From contig OX422220.1 of assembly GCA_949130495.1 (NCBI GenBank), positions 122,883,810 through 122,947,809 on the forward strand: a stretch of 64,000 nucleotides of DNA. The letters run 5' to 3'. The notes below the pieces were generated by a model. It had not been told where the DNA came from and ran no database searches. It saw only the letters and a list, made by a program, of their open reading frames with translations. The translations under genes and the position numbers were made by a program. Position 1 is the stretch's first letter; the number at the start of each line of letters is the position of its first letter. This DNA comes from Sambucus nigra. Its lineage: Eukaryota > Streptophyta > Magnoliopsida > Dipsacales > Adoxaceae. Shown piece by piece: positions 8,687 through 19,813 of the stretch.

Positions 8687-10289
8687 GACCCTATCCTAAT
8701 CTCGCATGAATTGCTATTAGACTAGAGATTGATAAAAATATTCTCATCAATATTAGTTCGAACCTGGTTTTTTTTTTTTAGTTTTTTCCTTATTAAGGTT
8801 AGTTAAGAGTTATTCATTTATTAGATCATCTTAATCAATCATTTCATTAGAATCAATGCAATTAATGTAAGGTACAACTAGATACTCAAAATCAACATTC
8901 ATTTCGTTACAAGCATTTTTTGGAAATACAATAGCGAGGGCCTCATCAAGGGAGGACTCATTCACAATTACATAAAAAATAGATAAAAAGCAGTATATTT
9001 AGTTATTTTTTTAGAGTGGGTGAATAGTAGGGTATAGATTGACTTAGGCAGGCTTGATAGGGATGGCATGCTAGTTGAGCAGTGGTTTATCAGCAGTGAT
9101 GATCTTTTTGGACGGGTAAGGTGGCACGGCTTCCAGGTGGATCATTTACAGATCTAACCCTTATGTATGCAGGCCTAATAGTTCATCGATGTCAGTGCAC
9201 TCAGATTTATCAGTGCTTTCCACAGCTTTGATGGTTAGAGTCTCCACCTCATTCTTATATTCTTCATCCCATGTAACCTCATATGAAAAGAAGATCTTGA
9301 GCCCTGGTTTTCTCTTTTTGTCTACAGGGTTGTACTATGGTTCGAGAAATTCACACGAATGGAAGTTTTCACACTCCGGTTCATAACTTGCTCAATCAAA
9401 GTTATCACCCCATCCAGTGGCAATAATGTCATCTCTCCATGAGAAGTCTATGCACTAAAACCTTTATGGACTCATCATAAAAATATTCGTATTCATCAGG
9501 GAAGTTTTGGAAGAAAGGGACTAACTTGGAGGTTCAACATCGTTAGTAGCTCTGAGGCTGTACATATTTCCTATTTCTTGACATACACATCAAACATAAC
9601 TTGCACAATCACATCCATAATAAATTTTTCACCTGATACAAACCATTCATCTGATTATTGAGCCCACTTCCAAGCTTCCATGAACATGACATTGATCTTC
9701 TCACTGATGTTTTCTCCAAGGAAAATTTTATCTTGAATTCCTGAAGAAGATCTTAAATTACGTGCAAGTCCATACCTCTCCCTTCTAAACGGATATGAAC
9801 GTCTATAAAGTCTCTAATAAGGAGGGATAGATCTTAGTCGATTATATTCTCAAAATGCAGGAGGAAGGAAGTACAAACCTTGCAAAATATTTTCACACTT
9901 TTTGAGATTTGACCCACTCGAATTTTTTTTCTTATTTTCTTTTAAAAACCCCTGGTGTGCAACTGCAGTAGGGATAAATCCTTTATTTTCGTTGCAGTAG
10001 CTGTGGAGGATACATATTTTGATTTAGTTTCCTTGGCTCTTTTTATTTAGATTGGACTCTTATTATTCCATTACTTCATTTTAGGCATCTTGTCCGCAAT
10101 TTGGATAGGAGTTTATTTATGTCAGAGAGATATTTCCTTATTTAGTTTTCTTGTAGTGGATGATTACTATTTGGTGACCGATGGTTTATCCGGTTCACAT
10201 TTATTATTTATGCATGAGGATTTATCATACTCATTTAATTGTATGGTTTTTATTCGTATTATATTTTACTTCTTGGTGCGACAATGATG
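8687..10289. other. AT-rich interval, mostly unassigned
   Basis: No intact gene. Contains a T-run near 8768-8780, minus-strand coding-like remnants at about 9180-9870 (listed separately), and AT-rich sequence grading into the LTR end at 10290. It may include the body of the LTR whose end and PBS are recognisable at 10290-10385, but I could not align it to other LTRs in the window. Confidence 0.4.
9180..9870 (-). pseudogene. Unidentified coding-like remnant
   Basis: On the minus strand, about 115 codons (roughly 9870-9520) read with only three stops and include RSYPFRRERYGLARNL and MFMEAWKWAQ. A second stretch (about 9350-9180) reads about 50 clean codons including KPGLKIFFSYEVTWDEEYKN. The two lie in different frames, as exons or frameshifted pieces would. 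I do not recognise the protein. It could be a captured host gene fragment or an old retroelement piece. No promoter or start was seen. Confidence 0.35.
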
Positions 10290-10368
10290 CTGAGAATGAA
10301 ATCATATTGGATTCCAGTTCTCTTTTAGTAGAGGATTGGCCACCCTCTATTAAAATAGGTGAGTTGTT
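10290..10368 (+). repeat. 3' end of a plus-strand Tekay-type LTR (remnant)
   Basis: The stretch around TTAGTAGAGGATTGGCCACC up to TTGTTAAAA matches the reverse complement of the LTR ends at 15128-15210 and 59319-59400. It is followed by a PBS in the correct orientation. The start of this LTR copy is not recognisable. Confidence 0.6.
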
Positions 10369-10373
10369 AAAAC

Positions 10374-10385
10374 TGGTATCAAAGC
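10374..10385 (+). other. Primer-binding site, initiator Met tRNA type
   Basis: TGGTATCAAAGC differs by one base from TGGTATCAGAGC, the standard PBS for the 3' end of plant initiator tRNA-Met used by Tekay elements. It follows the LTR end by a few bases. Confidence 0.7.
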
Positions 10386-10555
10386 ATTAGGCTTTAGTGC
10401 CTTTAGGATCTGTGTAAAATTGATACATTATCAGCGTTGTATTTCTTTGATATGGATCCCTATGATTACGATTGTTGTTTAATATTCCCCATTTACGCTC
10501 TTCTACTTTTATCTATGATTGAAGTGAATCTCATACAGTTTTTATTTGGTTTCAG

Positions 10556-11438
10556 ATGCCAAATGCCAAGAGAGTAGACCACAATGTGCTGCGAGGAGTC
10601 CATTGTAACAGATGGAAATCCCCGATTCACCTAATTTTTTTGGAAAGCACTACAAGCTGCAATGGGTACCAAACTTCACCTAAGTACTGCATTCAACCCC
10701 CAAACGGATGGACAATTCTAATGTACAATTCAAACTTTAGAATATATGTTACAAGATTGTACATTACATATGTCTTACCATTGGAATGTATATTTACCCA
10801 TTATCGATTTTCTTATAATAATATCTATCAAACCAATATTAAAGTTGTCCCATTTGAATCTTTATATGGAAGACCTTGTAGATCCCTGGTATGTTGGATA
10901 GAATCAGGTGATAGTAAAAACTTTGGAATCGATATAATTTAAGAATTCACTGAGGTAATATAACAGATTCGAGAAAAATTGAACACATCTCAAGATCGAC
11001 AAAAGAATTATGTTGATCAATGCCGAAAACCATTGGAGTTTCAAGAAAATGAGCAAGTTTTTTTGAAAGTTTCGCCTAGGAAAGGAACTTTATGTTTCGG
11101 AAAGAAAGGAAAATTAGAGCCCCGATATATTGAACCTTTCACAATTTCTAAGAAAATTGGCTTCGTAGCCTATCAATTAGAGTTACATGTGGAATTATAT
11201 ATCACAATTACGTTAGTATATATTAGATACATCCCATACTCTCACTTGGAAAGATGTTTCAGTTAAACCCAACTACGAATTTGAGGTATGCCCTATCCAA
11301 ATTCTTGATCGCAAAGTAAAGTATCTCAGGAATAAAGAAATTCCCTCAATTAAAGTACTTTGGGAACACCATAATCAATAAGAAGCTACATGGGAAACAG
11401 AACAAGCAATGAAAGATCAATACCCCGAATTATTTTAG
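10556..11438 (+). pseudogene. pol: Tekay-type integrase and chromodomain remnant
   Basis: Degenerate integrase C-terminal half. Across shifted frames one reads LSTAFNPQTDGQF, NNIYQTNIKVVPFESLYGR, then SRQKNY-like and VFLKVSPRKGTLCFGKKGK. The tail VCPIQILDRKVKYLRNKEI and VLWEHHNQ*EATWETE is chromodomain-like and stops at 11436-11438. This order is standard for Tekay/Del chromoviruses. Gag, protease, RT and RNase H are missing: only about 170 bases separate the PBS from the integrase, so most of the internal region was deleted. Several stops and shifts make it non-functional. Confidence 0.85.
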
Positions 11439-11475
11439 GGTAAGATTCGAGGCGAGTATTTTTAGGTAAGTAGAT

Positions 11476-13911
11476 TGTAATAACCGAGAATTTTCAAACC
11501 TTGATATAACCTATTACCTCAATTTTAACCCTCCTAAGATGAGTAAAATTAAAATTCTTCTAACAAGAAATGACCTATGTTTTAAAACCTACAAGTTTGC
11601 TTATTAACATTTCAACTTTGAAGTTTTCCTTTATTATAAAAGACTCCCTAAAACATTCAAAATGAAATAAAAGAAGATATATTGAACCCCTAAAACTCAA
11701 CCCTATATCAAACCAAACCTTTTAACCTCAATTAGAATAAAATTACAGTTTCAAACCTAGAAACTTTTAAAATACCCCTAAACTTTATCAAAAACACACT
11801 TTTATTGACATAACTTTAATTACATAAAGTATAAAGGATCTAAAACCAAACATGAATGTTACCTTAGGCCGCTGACACCACCACATCAATAAAGGAGGTG
11901 AAAATTACATGGTAACACATGGTGAAACCATAGAAAACCATTTGCACCCAATTGAATCGAAGCCAAAACTCACCCTAACTTCCTTTGCATCCACCTCTTT
12001 TATGAACCAATCAATTCCCCTTCCCAAGTAGTATAAATACCATATGCTAAACACAATAAAAACTCACCCAACATTTCATTCTTAAAGTTAAAAAATTCAC
12101 TCAATTCAGGCAATCCTTCATTTTATGCTTTGAATTCAATTCTTTCAATTCCAATAGATTTTTGCATAGTTAATATAGTTAAAACACTAGAAACATTCAA
12201 GATTTTACGTGTAATAATGCCTAAAATAGAAGAAATCAGTAAGAACACCATTAAAGCTTGAGCTTTAATGGTGAAATCCATTATAGTAACTCAAACTTCG
12301 ATTTAAAGCCATGAATGGACTCTTTAGAGCCTTAAGATGTCAACTATAATGGTGAAATGCCACAAATGTTCATGGAAGAATCTAATTGATCGAAAGTGTT
12401 TTGGAAACTAAAAACCAGTAAATTCAAAATTCTCAGCCTATAATCCATGAAAATCCTAGTAACCAAAACCAACTTACTCTCTTACATTGAAGAAACTCAA
12501 CCCAAATCAAAAGATACACTGCCAAACTCTATAAATTGACAAATGTTCAATCAAAATTTCCTAAAAACACACAGTTCTACAACTCAGGATATACTGAGAT
12601 TCAAACCATGAAACTTATATATTTGGAATCCTGATGAAACATTAGATAAAGTTGGTTAAGAAAGCATCTCCATTAGTAAAACAAAGAGGGAGAAAACCCT
12701 AGTCAAAGTTTAAAACCCTAGAAAGTCAAAATCGAGAGGAAGAAGATGAAGACTTTCCTCACAAAGTTTGACCCCGCGCATGAGGGCGCGTGGCCAATAA
12801 AAATAATCTGATTTTTTCCCAAAAATTTTATTTAAATTTTCTGATTAAAATGGTATAAGAAAAGGCCATGTTTGGATATTCATAGCCCAAGTTATGCAAA
12901 AATGAGGTTTTTTCTTAAAGAAAAACTATAAAAATTACAAATTGAACCCTAACACTTTTTCAACTTTGGAATTTCTAACCAAATATTCTCCTTACATATA
13001 TCAAATGATTTTAAGACAAAAACTCTCTTGCACAAAAGTCCAAAACTGAGCTTGAGTTCCTTATTTTAAAGTCTTAAATAAATTACACATACACTCCCTG
13101 AACTTTAGTAAAGACAACTTTAAATAGAAAACTGACTGATTGACCCAAAATACTCCTATGCTACACATTGGATAAATAGAAAATTAAGTCTAAAATATTC
13201 TAGTATGACCACAAGTCAACATAATACCCAAAACAAGTAGGTATTCCCTTCCTTTTCAGTATTATACTTTGCATATTTGAAATAATGTTATTGATATCAC
13301 TATGTGATAGACACATTTACTCTGAGTATGTGCATGTAATTATACTTCCATACTATGTATTTTGTTATCCATCATCAGTATTTGAATTATCACCAGTATT
13401 TAATTTTAAAATCAATTTTAAACCTTTCTCACATAATAACTGATATCATGTAACTTATTGATTCAGTTAGCCCTTGCACTTTTTGTGCTACTTTACTATA
13501 AGCATCAGCATTAACTAGGAACTAGACTGACGTGTTATCCCATGAAACTTTCTACTTGTCCTATTTATCTCAGATGATTGAGATCCATGATTAATGCTAC
13601 ATACGTATGAGTGCCACTTTAATTGCAAACATAGCAGGTTACTTTTCCCCAAAGGTGTTGGGATGAATTATGTTAAAGTTACACTAATGGCTTAATTATC
13701 TTTGTACCCCTTATCTAACTGGTAAGTATGGGATTAATAGTTCAAACTCCTTGATTTTCTTTAACCATGATTCTAATTGAACTGGAAATGTTTCACAGTT
13801 TCTTAAACGGACTAGTTTTTATGAAATGATGAACATCAAACATTTTAATATTTATATTTTGATAAATATGGAATTATCACCATAATTCAAACACTGATTC
13901 TATACACATTC

Positions 13912-14003
<92 letters not shown>

Positions 14004-14250
14004 ACTGGTAGAATTTACTTAACATATTTCTGCTAATTCCTTCCTTCTCTAGATGCACCAGGAGAAAGGAAGTAATACCTCTTCCCTAATAGAGATATGT
14101 GATGGTATGGGTAGAGAGTAGACCAGATGGGAGCAAGTAGTGGCACTTTTCAATTTTCTATGTTATCACGTGTATTAGAAATGTGTAATTCACCCCTGCG
14201 ATGGTACCACTTTATGTAGCATATTAATAATGAATAAAATGTTATGTTAT
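11476..14250 (+). repeat. Tekay-type 3' LTR, plus strand, old
   Basis: Begins TGTAATAACC a short distance after the integrase/chromodomain stop, the expected position of a Tekay 3' LTR. It is long and AT-rich, with a (TA)n(GA)n microsatellite near 13917-14002, then a transcript-end-like region. The right end is not defined: the expected GTTGTCACA terminus is not found before minus-strand internal sequence begins near 14260, so it is probably truncated. Confidence 0.55.
13917..14002. repeat. (TA)n(GA)n compound microsatellite
   Basis: About 60 bases of TA repeat followed directly by GA repeats. Confidence 0.98.
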
Positions 14251-14259
14251 TCCGCCTTA

Positions 14260-15113
14260 ACTTCAATTCATTTCTTTATGTGAACTTCTTGTTCATTCAT
14301 ACCAAAAAGCAAGGTGTGATGATTCTCCTCCGTAATCACTTTATCGGGTACAAAGTTTGGTAAATAAGAACATTCTTCCTTATACTCGCCTATTGTCGGA
14401 ACCTCTTGTAATAAATATATAAATCTTCTTCACATATCTTTTTTAACATCAGATGAAAGGATTTGTGGTCAAACCGCACTCAAATTCCTTGATACGTTAT
14501 AGTGTAAATCTTCTTGGATGTGGTGACTAACTCCTATCATTACAACGTTGCTCCTACGAGCTTAAACATTGCCCGAAATTTAATCATGAGTATCACTGCA
14601 CTCCACATATGAAAATTCCTTTGGATTTTCTTCTTCCATTGGCTAGCTAATACATGTCTGCACTTTTCCATGAACTCTTATAGATGGCTCTTCTAAAAAT
14701 CCCTTTACAATCTCTTCCATACTGACTATACTGGGTGAGTTTGAATTGATGCCACCATATGTTGTGGCAGTATTTGGGGAAATTATTATGCTCTGTCGGT
14801 CACAATAGCATTATCTACCTGAGTAATATTAGGGGTGACTTATACTACGGCCACCATTTCCTAAATAGTCTGCATTTCGAGTTGAGCTTCTCCTCCTATA
14901 GTCCTCCTAACATCCATTGTTGCTCGTCCTTCTCTTATTAGGCTTTTGAAACTAAAAAAAGTCATATAAGATTCACTTCCATTATGCATAATAGCAGTAG
15001 AACTTGAATCGTCATATGAATCATTAGTCCTAAGCATAGGGATTTACATCAAAGAACACTACGGTATAAAACGTAATAAGTTCGCACAGATCCTAGGGAC
15101 TCTAGAACCTCAT
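14260..15113 (-). pseudogene. gag: Tekay-type leader and gag remnant, minus strand
   Basis: Homologous by eye to about 58500-59304, for example around AAAGGATTTGTGGTCAAACC and CTCCTACGAGCTTAAA. It lies inside the PBS of a minus-strand element and so corresponds to leader and early gag. No open frame remains. Confidence 0.55.
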
Positions 15114-15125
15114 GCTCTGATACCA
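15114..15125 (-). other. Primer-binding site, initiator Met tRNA type, minus strand
   Basis: The plus strand reads GCTCTGATACCA, the exact complement of TGGTATCAGAGC. It abuts the LTR end that starts TGTGACAAC at 15128. Confidence 0.85.
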
Positions 15126-15127
15126 TA

Positions 15128-16425
15128 TGTGACAACTCTCTTATTAAAACAACGGGTGGCCAACCCTCTACTAAAATAAAATAGGAATCTCATTTGGCTC
15201 ATTCTTAGCATCCTATCGAAACCAATTACTTACTAACCACCTATTATTAAATTGAGTTGTGTCAATTTAAATATTTATTAACGTGACACAACAACACTAT
15301 AATAACACCATGATTCATTCGGACAACAATCAAAACAACCGATCGCATATTAAGTCTAAAATAAAAATTTATTACATACGATGCTTAATCGAACAAACCA
15401 TCGGTGTAATATCCGTACAATAAATTCCAAGAGTGAGATAAAATAAAATACTCACATGGGAAACATGACCGAATATGGAAAAGGATGTTGTCTAGAATAT
15501 GAAAATAGAAATGATCACACCAAATCCTGTAACGCCCCATAATTGTCGCAGCTCCGATACCTGGGAAGATGATCATGCTAGGCGTCCCTATGGCTGGACA
15601 CGTAAAAGGTTTTGAAAATATATTTTGACATGGCTGAGAGACAAAATCCATTTGAAAATATTTTACAAGTAATTAAAATACATAAATAAATGTATATTTA
15701 TTTACTCATATTTAAATTAGTACAACACTCTCTCATGAGACAATACTCACCTTTCCTCTAAAGTGTGCACCTAACATATATATTTTAATCACCTAGTTAT
15801 GCTACCCACCTAATTAATTCCCGAGTATCCTTAAATTCTATACGTTATCCCATCCTGGGTAATTTATTTATTTAGCTTTTACATTTGCTAAATCACTATA
15901 ATTCTCAATTATAATTTATTGGATCATTTCCAATAACTTCCACTAGTTATTACTTTTCACATTTTAATTCAATATGACTGTATATATTTCTTTCCACATA
16001 CATAATTTATTACCACATCATGCATAAAAATATATCACTCCCTATTTATGTATAACCATCATCCCTATTAACAATAATAATTTACCAGATGCGGGTCTCT
16101 AATTTTATCATAATCCATGGAATGCCGACATCATCCTGGCTACCACATCGGGATCTCACACCGAACAATGATAGAAAACATACAATGATGTTGGACGCGA
16201 TTATAGGTTCCTCGATAGTGAGCAATAACCATACCCATAATTATCTCACCTCGAACTCAACCTTAACAGGCACGTGCGTGTCGACTTTGACCCGTGACTA
16301 ATATTTAACCTACATTCGCTAGCAAGTGAAGGTCACTCACTCGCGTAACCTCCGATGATAGCCCTTAGAGGGGCATGCCATTATATCTATACAATTATAT
16401 CTTTCACACTTACATATATATAAAA
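15128..16425 (-). repeat. Tekay-type 5' LTR, minus strand, segment 1
   Basis: Aligns by eye with 59319 to about 60590 of the full-length LTR, including the block around CACCTAGTTATGCTAC and the block around GATGATAGCCCTTAGAGG. The alignment ends near 16410-16425, where the Helitron begins. Confidence 0.75.
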
Positions 16426-19399
16426 TAAGGAGCAATGGTGTTTTTACTATTCTATAAGTTGATAAGATAATTAAGGTTTCAGATTGAGCCATGTGTTAAA
16501 ATCTAACTGTTGTCTATTGTTATACGTCATTCTCCCGTTCATCATTCATTCCCTCGATTCCCTAAATATGTGGTCAGACATGGAGTCATGTGCTCTCTTA
16601 CTAACTCCCCCTCAGACGTCGAGCCATGTGCTATGCAAACCCTTCTCTCATTCTACTGCTCAGAAAAATCATTAAAGAGAATTTCTACTCTATCCTAGCA
16701 TGGTTCGTTCTGTCATATGAATGGCTTCAACCCATCACTGCAAGGTTTATTTCAAGATTTGTTCCAGTACCACTGATAACTTGATAAATATTTTCTCTGC
16801 AAACCCATTGAAGCTTTGTTTCAACCCCCAACTGCGATCAGATGAGCCATCCTCTTTTTCATTGAAGCTTTATTTCATCAACCCATCACCGCAAGTTTGT
16901 CTCTCTGTCTCTTTATCGTAATATTTCATTAAGGTTTTTGTTTTAGTTGTATTCAAAACCATGGCTATTTTAGTTATATTCAAAACCATGGCTACTGTAT
17001 TCAAAACCAACGGTTGGTACTCATTCATTTTTTTTTCTGATTTCCGATGATGATAGATATCCTTTCGTGTTTTTTCTCAAATCTGGAAGATATCCTTTCA
17101 TGTTTTTTTCTGCATAAAAAGATGATTGTAGAGTTCTACAGATATCCTTTGGAACATATATGTATTGATGATGGTGATCATGAATTGACTTGTTCTATGC
17201 TAATGGGTTCTGAAAGAGGTTTTTTTCAGAGTTATGTAGAGCAGGAATAAGTTTCACCAACAACTTTTGAACTCATGTAGTATAAGACGAGCACCAACAA
17301 GTACAAAAACTGCAGTAACTTCATTTTGGACTGAGGCACCCACTAAATTCATGTATATGTAAACATTATGTTTCATTTGTCCTTAAAAGACTTTTTTCCT
17401 TCTTTTCAAAACTTTATTATATTAATTTGATTTATTTCTTAATGTTATTTTTGGGTTTGTGTGTTTATGTATGAGCGAAAATAAAGACATTGGAGTTTAT
17501 GATTTGGGTTAACTAGATCAAGCTCTTTTTCTTTACCTAGACGGCCAAGACCCCTCAACAGTCCGAAGAAATTGGTCAAGACCACCTCCTACTTCATACA
17601 ACAGTTATATTAGATTTTTTTTGTTTTTTTAATTCATAATGTTTTGTTCATTATATTTTTTTCTTCATTTACAGTTATGATCTGTTTTGACAAGTATGTT
17701 CTGTGTTATTTTTTTCAGTCTGCTCACAAGGCTCAAGAAAAAATAACACCTGAATTTTCACGGGTCCTGAGATAACTATAATGGGATGATTAACTCTCAC
17801 GCAATATTTGAAATGTTTGTTAATACCCAATAGTGCCCTTTTCCATCCATCTTCTCTTTATATTGTTATTTCTCAAAATTAGTGGAGTTATTTGTTCTTT
17901 ACAATTTACAACAAATTATTGGAATACGATTTTAGACATTTTTTGAGGTAAAAAAACCCTAAAATTAATCAAGTGTCAACAAAGACACCATAAACTCCAG
18001 AGATACTATTTTAGACATTTTTTGGTGTGTTTCTTTATTTTCCCAATCAAATAAATGTTTCTCTCTAATTAATTGTTTATTGAACTGTGTATGTATTTTC
18101 TTTGTCAATGGGTGATCTCTTTTGTGCCATTTGTGAAAAAGATTATTGCATATTCAGCTATTGCTTTGGATATAGTAGTCAGATTGGTTTTGCTTTAAAT
18201 TTTTGCATTTTAGTTACCGCGCATTTTAGGAATAGTATGATTTGACCACACTTTACATAAAAAAAGTGAGCCCTTGATGGTTAACCACGGATTATGGTAC
18301 ATGAAGCTGTCAATTGCATTGTTGATTTTTCATCAAGCTTTATGTTGTGAGCTCCATTGTTGTTACTTTGATTTCGTATAGTTGCATCAAACTTTATTTT
18401 CCATAGGGGTGATAATTCGTGTTTTTGGATCGTGTTTTGGGCCGACAAGACATGACAAGAATTTTTCGGACATGAACACGATACAACACAAATTCATATT
18501 TTCTTTAGTTGACACGAACACGACCCAAATAAGAACGATATAACACGACACAAATACCATACTTTGAATGTGTACTTCGTTGGCAAAGTGGTAGCATGAT
18601 CCGTGTGATAAAAAAAAATTATGGCATAATAAATTTTCTATGATAAAAATATTAGAATTATTTGATAAATTAATTTTTTATATGATAATAATGATATGTT
18701 TGATGAAATTAATAATAAAAAATGTAAATAAATTGCTATATAAAAATGATTTTTTTTAACAAAAAAGCAATAAATTGCTATATATGTTTATAAAGAAGGG
18801 CAATTTAGATAGTGTGTGAAAGAAAATAACGGGTTTGTAACGTCATTAGACATTTTGAGCACTCAAGAATTAAGTGGCAAAAGTGATATTAAATTTACAA
18901 AATAGTCACAATAAAAATAATTAGGAACACGAACTATTGAATCTTTAAAAAAACCAAAGTCTACTATTTAAAATAAAAATAAAATAAAATTTATTTGTGT
19001 CTGTAATGCATTGCTTTATGTAATTTGCATTTTATGGTTAGTAAATTGAAATGGTGCAAATTCACGCTTTAGAGCCTAACATTGTATGATCATGTAACAG
19101 AATCAAAATAATGAGTGCTTTAGTTTTATTGTTGGAGTATTTTTTATTTTTTAAACAGGGTGGATAGTCCTATAAATAGAGGAAATTCAATTCAATTTTT
19201 ATAAATTATCGTTGTACCTTCAAGGTGTATAGTCCTCTAAACAAATGAGATTATGGAAATTTTTTTAAATTACGCTTTGTTTTATTGGAGAACGAAGTTT
19301 TTGTCGTTTTGCAAATATGTACGTTGGAAATTTTTATCATTTTACAATAACGTACTTTGAAAATTTTCATCGTGCCTTCAGGCACGGGCAATCCACTAG
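16426..19399 (+). mobile_element. Helitron, about 3 kb, inserted in the Tekay LTR
   Basis: The 3' end is diagnostic: a GC-rich hairpin CGTGCC-TTCA-GGCACG at 19371-19386, then a 9-base spacer and CTAG at 19396-19399, followed by T. The 5' end lies near 16410-16442; a clean A|TC start was not found, so the left boundary is approximate. Interruption of the LTR alignment on both sides supports insertion. No Rep/helicase protein is readable, so this is non-autonomous. The interior includes an ACACGA-rich stretch at 18420-18560. I recognise no captured gene. Confidence 0.72.
19371..19399 (+). other. Helitron 3' terminal hairpin and CTAG terminus
   Basis: Six-bp perfect stem with TTCA loop, then GGCAATCCA-like spacing and CTAG; the next base is T. 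This is the standard 3' structure needed for rolling-circle transposition. Confidence 0.85.
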
Positions 19400-19400
19400 T

Positions 19401-19402
19401 GC

Positions 19403-19456
<54 letters not shown>

Positions 19457-19640
19457 TTCACACACATGTGTATTCAACAATAATTTATTTAATTATGCGT
19501 ATCACAAGTGTCACAAAATACATTATAACCCAATGCTCTATTATATAGTCAGTTAATTAATTAGTTTATATTCCAATTACAATTTCTGGACACATAATTA
19601 CATCACCCAGCTCGTAATTCAATTCCCAAATTTTCATCAT
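19401..19640 (-). repeat. Tekay-type 5' LTR, minus strand, segment 2
   Basis: Resumes right after the Helitron with a (GT)n(AT)n microsatellite, then the block around CAACAATAATTTATTTAATTA matching about 60680-60830 of the full LTR. Homology fades near 19640. Confidence 0.7.
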
Positions 19641-19813
19641 AATTAAGTAATAAATCCCTAGGTATTATTCACCTCAAATACTCTAAATTTCACCTTGAAA
19701 AATACCAATTTTAGTCCTTTTTAAAAAATGTAGAAAATCAGATCTAAAAATTATCCGAATCACCAATTCGACTCCAGATTTGCATTATATATGAAAAATT
19801 AATTCGGGTATTA

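Noticed and set aside
19317..19556. Small frames over the microsatellite at 19.4 kb and 60.5 kb
   Set aside because: Encoded Tyr-Ile runs come from the TA repeat.
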